From Adiantum capillus-veneris (lineage: Eukaryota > Streptophyta > Polypodiopsida > Polypodiales > Pteridaceae): a stretch of DNA of 64,000 nt. The notes under the pieces were generated by a model. The model was not told the DNA's origin. It made no database searches and saw only the letters and a program-made list of their open reading frames with translations. The stretch is from the NCBI GenBank assembly GCA_014529385.2, contig CM043954.1, forward strand, positions 96,677,247 through 96,741,246, in the 5' to 3' direction. Within the stretch, counting starts at the first letter, position 1. The number at the start of each line of letters is the position of its first letter. The position numbers and the translations under genes are program-made. Of the stretch, positions 55,941 to 64,000 are shown piece by piece.

Positions 55941-58480
55941 ATGTGCATAGATTTCATGGGAGCCATGTATTGCAAGCTCAAAGACGAGTTGCATATAGAA
56001 GTTCTAAAAATTGACCCCATGTGGTTATCCAAAAAATTGCACAAGCAAACAAATCATATATTTGGGACATATGCAATCAGGGTCATTGTACATGGACTAC
56101 AATGGTTGAGTCTATCGTCGAGAGCCACAAATGGAAAACCCAACAGATCAGCCACTAGAAGCAAGTCTAACTGGAGACCTAAGACACATGTAATATAAAG
56201 GTCAAAATGGAGCAGTATGCAGCTTGATGCTAAGTCTACAACGTAATGCTAAGTGTCCCAAACGTGGATACCAATAACTTGGCAAGCACGGAAGCAAAAA
56301 CTTCTCAACAAGAGCTTGAGATGAATTAGTCAACTGAGGTGACACCCATGACGGTGTACTTCTTAAATTGTGGACAAAAAGGTGGACATTTTTTAGAGGA
56401 TTTCTCCAAGAAATCAAGAAACAAGGACACATCAACTACAAAGCAAAGTAGAGAGCAAACTGAAAATGTGAATATATTTGATGTAAGTTCATCTCACCCG
56501 TCATTTTGGATGCACAATCAAATGCTTCCTCATTACCATTAGAAACACCAATAAAAACATTGTAAGGTCAAAATCTGCAAGAAGATTCACAGTCAGCTAA
56601 AGGTCTAAGTTGGAGCCACTAGAAATAAAATCATTTGTGAAATTAGCCAAAGCGCTCATCTATCATCGAAGGTCAAAAAGGGTGTTACGTTTGCAAATTA
56701 TCATGCATGCATAGCAAGTAATGTACAGTCATCTACAAGTCTAAGGGGATACATCAAAACAAAGGTTGTTAGCATTGTATGGAACATATAATTCATATGC
56801 ATAGTATGTAGACCAATAAGGGCAATTGTACAAAAAGAACCGATGACTATTTGAAAGACCTACATACCATCTCATAGAATTATGCCTTATGTTAGATCAT
56901 GAAGGACGGTTTATCTTTGAGGGAAAAAAAAATTATTGCCAATCCTCTCTAAAGCCGGATGACATTACTCAAACGAACCCAAAAATTTTCCCAAAGACAA
57001 ACTACCGCCCACCACTAGTAATTAAGCCTCAACGTTATAATCCAACGAGCACATATTATGACCAACATGGATGTACATATAGACAAGAGTCTATAATATA
57101 TGATGCCTTGGGTCCTGAATCCACAAAGATCATGTCATATTACACCCATGTGATATACAATATCAAGGCAAAGATGATGCAATTTACAACTTGATCTAGG
57201 GAGACATATGTCATGTGTCAAGGAGGTACATATGCAGAAGGTTTGTAGATGCCATATAGCAACAAAGGAACACACAATACACCTTCACAACCACCAAAAA
57301 TGAGATCAAACATGAGCTAAACAAAAGCTTGAGTCCAACTCATGAAGAAATCATTAGTGATCACCCTAGGAAGGGGGGACCTACAAATCCATCAAACTCA
57401 GCTCTTGTAACAGGAACCCCAAAATCAGTTAGAAGTCCTAGAACTTCTAGCCATACCTCTTCAAAGGAGAATCCATTGCTAGATTATATGGTTGTTGAAC
57501 TCTACCAATTGACCCATATTCCATTGAAATATATTGGAAAATGCTTGTATGAAGACCATCAAGGACTAAAGTTTCAATTTACTTCTAAAAACCAAAGTCA
57601 AAAGCTGACGAATCCCATAGTGTTCAAGCAATTGCATATGACCAAGTGCACATATGCATATTGAGATGCAAATGGCAATGAACACGAGCAAGTTACGGCC
57701 TTGCAAAAACTTCTACAAATAATGAGTCTGAAGTCAAATATTTTTTCAAGATGATGTAGAACCTCAAGCTACCAGGATAGGTTTTAGATAGCTCAAAATC
57801 AATAGAAGCTGGAGCTTATAAGTCTACACAAAGGTCAACACCAAAATCTTCTTTGAAGAGACGAATTTTTCTTGATAGTAAAATGGATCTTTGACGATCA
57901 AAAGTTACCAAATGCAGGCAGATAATGCACAACATTTGCAGTGCACTATTGCAGCCAAGTGATCCAACATCTACTATAGCAGGTGATCAAAACAAGGAAG
58001 ATGCAAAAAAAAGTTCATCATCGCAAATCAACCACAACAAGAGATGTCAATACAGAAGGAAATCTCAAGAAGATCAAGTGCGACATCATTTGTCAAAATG
58101 AAGAAAAGCTAACAAGACAAGAAAAGCTAGATTTTCAGCTAGACAAGAACCTCATATTTTTTTGCAATTGGCAAAAATGTGGCCAACCACAACTAGAAGA
58201 TGATCCAGAATTCATAAGCATGTCTGGAAACAAACAAGAAGAATGCTGGGGAATCATTTCCACCACCATTTAGATAAGCTCACAGGTTTTTGAAGCTCAA
58301 TTCTATGTCATGATAGTAAAAGATATACCAGACGACTTTTTATTTGGAATGCCGCTAGCTAAAGAAGTTATAGAAACACATAGTTTAAACGAGATGCAAT
58401 CTTCAGAGACAATCAAGCATGAAGAGAACCAAATTGTTCACCAACATAAGACAACACAAATTTTGCAAGTATAGTTTAAA
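55941..58480 (+). pseudogene. Very decayed gag/protease-like retroelement remnant
   Basis: Fragments on the plus strand in different frames suggest a gag-protease region. 55941-56030 reads FMGAMYCKLKDELHIEVLKIDP, similar in style to gypsy capsid ends. 56350-56400 reads YFLNCGQKGGHFLEDF, a CCHC-knuckle shape with two ligands lost and one inserted residue. 58270-58370 reads FYVMIVKDIPDDFLFGMPLAKEV, like the end of a retroviral-type protease ((I/L)LGMPWL in relatives). Between are short open stretches (56889-57194, 57329-57664, 57983-58273) of lysine/asparagine-rich sequence. No RT follows; the second CACTA element starts at 58510. Family assignment is uncertain. Confidence 0.4.
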
Positions 58481-58730
58481 TAGAGACAGATTCCAAAGCA
58501 GAGTTTATTCACTATAAGAGGAGTAGTCTATAAGGGCTAACATTGCCAAGGAAAAAAAAAGGAAAATGGAGAGAGAAAAAATTGTGTGCGGGACAATAAT
58601 TGTGGCTTACAACGCGGTAGTGGTTTGGAAGCAAGAAGCACGGTAATATCAGCGGGTATATTATCGGATACATTACCGTGATTGTTGCCGCTATTCTTAC
58701 CATGCTAGTTACCGCTAAACGGCCATTCAA

Positions 58731-58790
58731 AAATAAAGGGGCTCATTTGGGCCACCCAAAATTAGGTGGCCCAAATGAGCACCTTTATTT
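58731..58790. repeat. 26-bp inverted repeat (near-perfect hairpin)
   Basis: Arm 58731-58756 and arm 58765-58790 are reverse complements at 25 of 26 positions with an 8-base loop (CAAAATTA). The inner arms are GC-rich (GGGCCACC / GGTGGCCC). Confidence 0.95.
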
Positions 58791-58799
58791 TTTACTTGC

Positions 58800-59320
58800 A
58801 TAAAATAATGAAACACCAGTTGTTTTTGAAAGAGTAAAAATCCAAAGAATTGAAATTGAATTTACTTTACCTTGACAATTTAATATGCAAAAGATCAACT
58901 ATTTAAAAAGTTTACAAATAAAATATAAATAACTGTATATATATTGTGCCACATTGGGACTTTACAAAAGTTTGGATAAATATTTTTCTATCTAATCCTC
59001 CTCGTTCTCGTCTTCATCTAGAGGCACGTACGTTTGATCACCTTGACTCTACATAAACCCAAACCAAATTAAACAATTATCAACATTCAAAACAATTGAT
59101 ACAAAATTACTTGTCTAAACTTACAGATTGTAGTGATCCAACCGCTGCGTCGAATTGCTTACGAGAGATGTGGTTGTTCTTGAACAACCATCGCTAAGTA
59201 TCAAATTCTGTATGTCGCTCCCGATACTTGACCATCTCTCTGGTTGTTTGAGTAAGAGTGATAATTTTCCTAAGTTAGAAATAACAACAATAAATCATCA
59301 ACTACAATCTTTATAATCAT
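58800..59320. other. No gene recognised
   Basis: AT-rich non-coding sequence. On the minus strand an acidic segment near 58995-59040 (reading QGDQTYVPLDEDENEED) may be the last exon of the neighbouring minus-strand gene. Confidence 0.35.
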
Positions 59321-59329
59321 CTATTTAGG

Positions 59330-60360
59330 TTATAAATTAATCAATCTTACATATTTGTCTTTCCGAGCTACCTTGCCTCCTGAGCCATAGTGCGTGGGAG
59401 TTTGCTTGGCACGAGCTTCATGTTGTTGTCTGTAGGATGAGCCCGTCGCAGCCTGATTGCTCTTTTCTTGCATTACCCACTCCCACTCTGCATCTGCCAT
59501 GTTGCCACCGTGATAGCTCCTGTCTAGATCTCTAACCTGGTTGGATGTTGCACGTCGTACATTGGACTGCTTGTTTTTCAAAAACATTTTTATGTAGCCA
59601 TAGAACCATTGTTGTGAAAAACGTTGATTAGGGATAGTTGGAAATCTAGCATGCAACAAAGTGTCCTCAACGTAGCGTGCATGATTGGGTAGTTGGTCTC
59701 TAAAGTTTACAAAACAGTCCTTGTATGTTGAATGTATAAGAATTTGAAGATGGCATCGAAATGCCTTGCCCTCTGCTGTACAAAAGTCCACCTCCCCACC
59801 ATATTTTACCATGTAGTAGCGTCCATGCGTGTCTAGCACGGGTGCATCAGTATCCTTGTCCTCTTGTGTCAAGGGCGACATGCTCTAAAATAGGGGAGTT
59901 CGTTTCCCCGTCACTACCAAAACAAGCAAAGCCACAAGAGCCGCTGCCGCTTCGTCTTTCCCGACGCTAACTGCCTTGAGACAAGCGTCGACGCGTGCCA
60001 CTAGAGGAAGTTTGTCAGCAGTGTTTTGGCAAAGCAGAAGTGGAATGGAGTGGCATAGGACTCTGTGATGCCATGGGAGTGGGACCCTGTGATGCCATAG
60101 GAGTGGGACCCTGCGATGGAAGGGGAGTAGGACGATAAGAAGGGGCCGTAGATTGAGGTGCCATCGGTGCGAGGCTTTGGAGGTAAGGAATCCCTCCCTG
60201 ACTCCCCCATGGTGTGGACTGCAGAGAAAGACCGTAGGACACAAGCTATTGTGGAGTGTAGCGGCCAAATAATCCCTCCGTTGAACGGAGGTACTGGTCT
60301 TGTAAAGAGAGATCCTGCTATAGGTCTGGATCTACGACTAGTGGAGGAACCTAAGTAGAG
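59330..60360 (-). pseudogene. CACTA accessory ORF (Transposase_24-like), minus strand
   Basis: 59330-59881 is open for 183 codons: HGRYYMVKYGGEVDFCTAEG, QILIHSTYKDCFVNFRDQ, QRFSQQWFYGYIKMFL.., SNVRRATSNQVRDLDRSYHG, MQEKSNQAATGSSYRQQHEA, RAKQTPTHYGSGGKVARKD. The last two segments have the form of the conserved N-x-x-(N/A)R..TxxxGS region of plant CACTA second ORFs. Upstream on the same strand (60015-60350), in another frame, is a P/Q/S-rich stretch with repeats of GPTPMASQ, comparable to the P/S-rich opening of the first element's accessory ORF; an intron or frameshift would join them. It is predicted to bind the element's subterminal repeats. The plus-strand ORFs over it are shadows. Confidence 0.55.
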
Positions 60361-60369
60361 GGTGTAGGA

Positions 60370-61200
60370 TGGCCATGCCTGCAGATAACAAAAATAAACC
60401 TATGACACTCATGGTCTAGGGTTAACTAGCCAGGAACAATCTTAAATTCTTTGCTTGTTCTCACTGCCTCAAGATTCGGGTCCACTGGGCGGCGATGTCC
60501 ACCCCGTGTGGGAGCCCACCTAGGATGTGAACCAATCAAAAGAAGAGCCAGATGGCTGCTCCCCACCAGGTGGTCTCTCGTTTGACATCTACATTAAAAA
60601 AAGCAATATGAGATTTAGATTTCTCCTCTATTCACTCATCTATAAATACCTACACAAGTATATTAGCACACAAGCACATAGATACATATACATACTAGTA
60701 GACCTAAGTAGAGGCTAGTAGTGCCAAAGGTCAAGCGACATCTTTTTAGATATCATCACAGTCTCAACCATGGTAAAACCAAAGGTACATTGCGGTAATC
60801 CATGCATGAGTGGATCAATGACGGCAATGCCACGATTTAAAAAGGACTATACCCAAGAGGAAACGTCTAACCTTCGGGTGCTATGCTCCCATACTTAGTG
60901 CATACGTACATGCATAAACAAATATGTATGTACACAGATATATATATACAATTATGTAATGTAGCCATCATTTTGAGTATAGATAAATAGTTATGGTTGT
61001 AAATCTAGCCATCGTTTTGTGTTGTGCGCAGTGCGAGAGTGCTCGCTGCTTCTGTAGAGTGCTATGAAGAAGAGCTTCTTTAATTGTGCTTCTTACGTAG
61101 CATCTCTGTACAACAGCTCCTTGTTCGAGGGATTACTTTGCACACCGCATGTATGCCTCCATTCTGAGGTACGATATCATTAAAAGCTGTCCAACCTAAT
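60370..61200. other. No gene recognised
   Basis: Spacer between the minus-strand accessory ORF and the microsatellite tract. It may contain a divergent promoter region, but no clear TATA/start arrangement is seen. Confidence 0.3.
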
Positions 61201-61211
61201 GCCTATTCGAT

Positions 61212-61213
<2 letters not shown>

Positions 61214-61293
<80 letters not shown>
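61214..61293. repeat. (GA)n microsatellite, ~80 bp
   Basis: Uninterrupted GA run, about 140 bp before a much longer CT-rich tract on the same strand. Confidence 0.95.
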
Positions 61294-61295
<2 letters not shown>

Positions 61296-61429
61296 CTAAG
61301 GAGAAGAGAGTAGAAAGTAATTTTTGAGGGTCCATCAACTTCACATAAAGAAGGTCTTTTTCATAGCACTCTACACAAGCAGGAGCATACCCGCACTGCG
61401 CACGCACACAGAATGGTTGCTTCCGATGT

Positions 61430-61638
61430 ATATCTCTATTTCTCTCTTTCCCTCTTTCTTCCCACAGATATCTCTATTGCTCTCTCTCCCTCTCCCTCCA
61501 TCTTTCCATATCTCTCTCTCCCTCCTCTCCCTCCCTCTTTCCCTCTTTCCCTCTCTCTCTTTCTCTATTTCTCTCTCCATCTATCTATCTATCCCTCTCT
61601 TTGTCTCTCTTTCCCTCTCTCCCTCTATCTGTCTTTCC

Positions 61639-61712
<74 letters not shown>

Positions 61713-61799
61713 TCTCTACCTCTCTTTCCCTCTCTCCCTCCCTCTATCTATCTATCTCTCTCTTTCTCTCACCCTCTATATATCTATCTACCCCTCTCT

Positions 61800-61843
<44 letters not shown>

Positions 61844-62031
61844 ATCTCTCTCTTTATATCTCCCTCTATCTATCTATCCCTCTCTCTCTCTCTTTTCCTC
61901 TCTCCCTATCTCTCAATCTCTCGCATTCTCTCTCTCTCACTCTCTCTCTCTCTCTCTCTCTCTCTTTATATCTCCCTCTATCTATCTATCCCTCTCTCTC
62001 TTTTCCTCTCTCCCTATCTCTCAATCTCTCG

Positions 62032-62086
<55 letters not shown>

Positions 62087-62118
62087 TCCCTCTCTCCTTC
62101 CCTCTCTTTCTCTCTCTG

Positions 62119-62159
<41 letters not shown>

Positions 62160-62305
62160 ACCTCTCTTTCTCTCTCTCCCTCTATCTATCTTTCTCTCTC
62201 TCTTTCTCTCCCTGTTTCTCTCTCTTCCTCTCCCTCTTTCCCTCTCTTTTATCTCTTTCTCTCTCTCCCCCTCTCTTTCTCATTCCCTCTTTCTCTCTAT
62301 CTCTA
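61430..62305. repeat. CT-rich microsatellite tract, ~875 bp, with internal duplications
   Basis: Almost pure pyrimidine (CT)n with CCCT, TTTC and TATCTATC interruptions. A block reading TTTATATCTCCCTCTATCTA.. to ..CAATCTCTCGCATTCTC occurs twice (about 61852-61930 and 61966-62038). Three overlapping ORFs of 237-366 codons of Ser/Leu/Pro are products of the repeat. Confidence 0.95.
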
Positions 62306-62396
62306 TTACCGTGATGATTATCGTAAATATTATCGTGCTTATTTACGTGACCCATCATTTCAAACGGATACAAGAGTATCTGAGGTTGCAAGGGGA

Positions 62397-62419
62397 GGGG
62401 GGGGGGGGGGGGGGGGGGG
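62397..62419. repeat. Poly-G run, 23 bases
   Basis: Twenty-three consecutive G residues preceded by GGGGA. Length may be unreliable in assembly. Confidence 0.9.
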
Positions 62420-62729
62420 TATAAACCACCCCTTACCCTTTAATATCAATTATTTCATTTCTTAAATTTTTTGAGTTTTTTAATGAAGATTTTTATTTTT
62501 TTTATGAGTACTTTTTTTTGTAGTACTTTTAGATGTTTTTTTATTGCATGTTTTAAGTTCACTTTTATTTAACAATATTTGTAGCGCTCATTGCACTTTA
62601 TTCTCTTTAATTTTAACATCATTTCTTTTATTATTAAAATTAACAACTTTTTTCAATTAATTGTTTATTTTTTAGCGCACATATGACTAAATAAAAAATT
62701 TATCGTGTGTGCAGGACATCGCCGCCTGG

Positions 62730-64000
62730 GATGATCGTGGCCCCGTTGGAGGCCTTGAGCGCAATCGGTGGCTCAAAGAAAAACTCCCTTGTCCTTGCGC
62801 CAACTAAAAAAGGGAAATCCCTCGCTTAACGCGCATTACATTGGAGTATGTGGAGAACGAAGGGCTTTGGCATCCTCGAAAAAATGCTCGGAGAGATGAG
62901 AGCTCCACTCACCCATCACTTGAGGAGGTTCCCCATTGGTCTATGTTCGGGGGTGGTGTACCGGCGCCGAAGGCCGAATGGTAGAAGCAAGAGCTATTGG
63001 ACGATTTGGGTGCACTGCATGGTGATCCTCCCATTAGCTCTACTTCGACAACTCTTGTGGTGTCTCAGTCGCACTTTGAGGTAGAGGATGAGCACATGTT
63101 TGACATGTGTGATGAGTTACTGGCTCATGAATGCGACATGTGTGAGGAGGATTGCCAGCCCTTCACTCAACGGGTAGCGGCAATGGAGGATAGATTGATG
63201 GCGAGTGTCCGAACACCTCTTTACGACGGTGCGTAGTACTTGGTGCTTCGGGCATCGTTGGATGTCCTCAACTTATAAGAAAAAATTGGTTGAAGCAATG
63301 CAAGTGTCAATGCACTCCTCGGGTATGTTTGAAATATGGCTCCTTAATTATATACCCTTCACTCGCTTTATGGTGCCGCCTCCTTGAAATTGTACTAATA
63401 CGCTTGTTTGTTATAGTTTGATGGGCAAATTGTTGCCAAAAGATCACCATATGCCTCCAGATCGTTGATGAGTATGAGCGCATCCATGCGTGCGTCAACG
63501 ATTGCATGCTATACCGCAATGAGCATGCACATGCTACCTCATGTCCCATGTGAGAGGAAGCAAGATACAAGAGGGGAGTGAGCGGGGCGCACCTACCCGA
63601 CAAGGTATCGATACATTTTTCATTAATTCCTCGCATTCAACATATGTTTAAAAGTAGGTCTACCATGGAGCTTCTCACGTGGCACGCCAACCACCGCTCA
63701 AATGATGGAATAATGTGTGTCCCTGCCGATTCACCTGCATGGAGGCACATCGAAACTCAATGGCCAGAGTTTGGGTTGGAGCCTTGACACTTGAGGCTTG
63801 AGCTAGCAAGTGATGGTGTCAACCCCTTTGGCACTAACTCTACTTCATGGAGCACTTGGCCTGTGGTGATCGTCAACTACAATATTCCACCATGGGAGAC
63901 AACCAAGAAGGTCAATATACTTCTTTCCTTCCTTGTGCCAGGGAAGTACAAAGTGTCAAATATTGACGTCTACCTTGAGTCCTTCATTGAGGAGTTGGAG
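62730..64000 (+). pseudogene. CACTA transposase (Tnp2 type), N-terminal half, runs off window
   Basis: From about 62740 a frame reads AAWDDRGPVGGLERNRWLKE and (to 63000) LEEVPHWSMFGGGVP. 63060-63235 reads DELLAHECDMCEEDC..VRTPLYDGA. Then, with stops and shifts, come NASVNALLGYV, GKLLPKDHHMPP (63425), QIVDEYERIHACVNDCMLYRNE (63459-63525), TSCPM-stop-EEARYKRG, IHFSLIPRIQHMF, LLTWHANHRSNDG, VPADSPAWRHIETQWPEF (63715-63780) and, past a TGA at 63785, LASDGVNPFGTNSTSWSTWP and NYNIPPW. This is the same domain order as the first element's transposase. At least five stops or shifts make it non-functional. The stop after TSCPM replaces the last Cys of the CPxC pair. Confidence 0.85.

Larger units (their letters stand above)
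58510..64000 (+). mobile_element. Second CACTA transposon, left part; right end outside window
   Basis: CACTATAAGAGGAGTAG at 58510 matches the left end of the first element (CACTACAAGAGCTCGC) in 10 of its first 11 bases. It is followed by subterminal-type repeats (ATTACCGTGATTGTTGCCGC, TTACCGCTAAACGG and inverted forms, 58620-58730). Inside are a minus-strand accessory ORF (59330-60360) and, beyond a GA/CT tract, a plus-strand Tnp2 transposase that runs past 64000. Gene order and orientation differ from the first element. The left end rests on one terminal match, so it is less certain than the coding calls. Confidence 0.6.

Noticed and set aside
61324-62465. Three overlapping plus-strand ORFs of 237-366 codons
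   Set aside because: They are all Ser/Leu/Pro translations of the CT microsatellite in three frames; no other composition or motif.
1-64000. A host pathway, defence system or bacterial operon
   Set aside because: Every recognisable coding stretch is a transposon or retroelement protein; no host gene family was identified.

Overview
This window looks like an intergenic, transposon-packed stretch of a large land-plant genome. The evidence is a Ty1/copia element primed by initiator tRNA-Met, several Ty3/gypsy lineages (Athila-like, a chromovirus with a chromodomain, and a Tat-type element with two RNase H domains), zf-RVT-type LINEs with DUF4283-type first ORFs, CACTA (En/Spm) DNA transposons, a tRNA-derived SINE and long GA/CT microsatellites. 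I recognise no host gene, no structural RNA gene and nothing bacterial. Which plant it is cannot be decided from the sequence; a large-genome lineage such as a fern, lycophyte or conifer is a guess.

Layout, left to right. 1-5.3 kb: a non-autonomous LTR element whose only long frame (1473-4882) encodes a protein I do not recognise, followed by an LTR. 6.2-11.2 kb: a decayed minus-strand Athila-like gypsy element with protease, RT and RNase H remnants, a palindrome-bearing tandem repeat and a tRNA-Asp-type primer site. 13.5-26.5 kb: a CACTA transposon with both ends visible; its transposase is split by a minus-strand copia element (17.68-22.89 kb) with two LTRs. 27.9-28.7 kb: a tRNA-derived SINE next to a 331-bp tandem duplication that carries a hairpin. 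30.1-34.0 kb: a minus-strand chromovirus with an almost intact pol, truncated at its 5' end. 34.0-44.9 kb: LINE fragments in both orientations, LINE ORF1 (DUF4283) pieces and duplicated unknown repeats. 44.9-54.3 kb: a young Tat-type gypsy element with about 1.5-kb LTRs roughly 1-1.5% different by eye, inserted into the 3' part of a LINE. 54.6-58.5 kb: a possible SINE and a very degraded gag/protease-like remnant. 58.5 kb to the end: the left part of a second CACTA element, with a minus-strand accessory ORF, a GA/CT/poly-G tract and the N-terminal half of a plus-strand Tnp2 transposase that runs off the window.

The genes do not work together as a pathway; the window records successive insertions. 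Two nestings are shown directly because the host reading frame resumes on the far side: copia in CACTA, and gypsy in LINE. Premature stops in the best-preserved frames are nearly all one C-to-T (or G-to-A) step from a sense codon, as expected from deamination of methylated cytosine in silenced elements. The least explained item is the 1473-4882 protein: about 1,135 codons, a coiled-coil-like centre, a globular C-terminus and no enzyme motifs.
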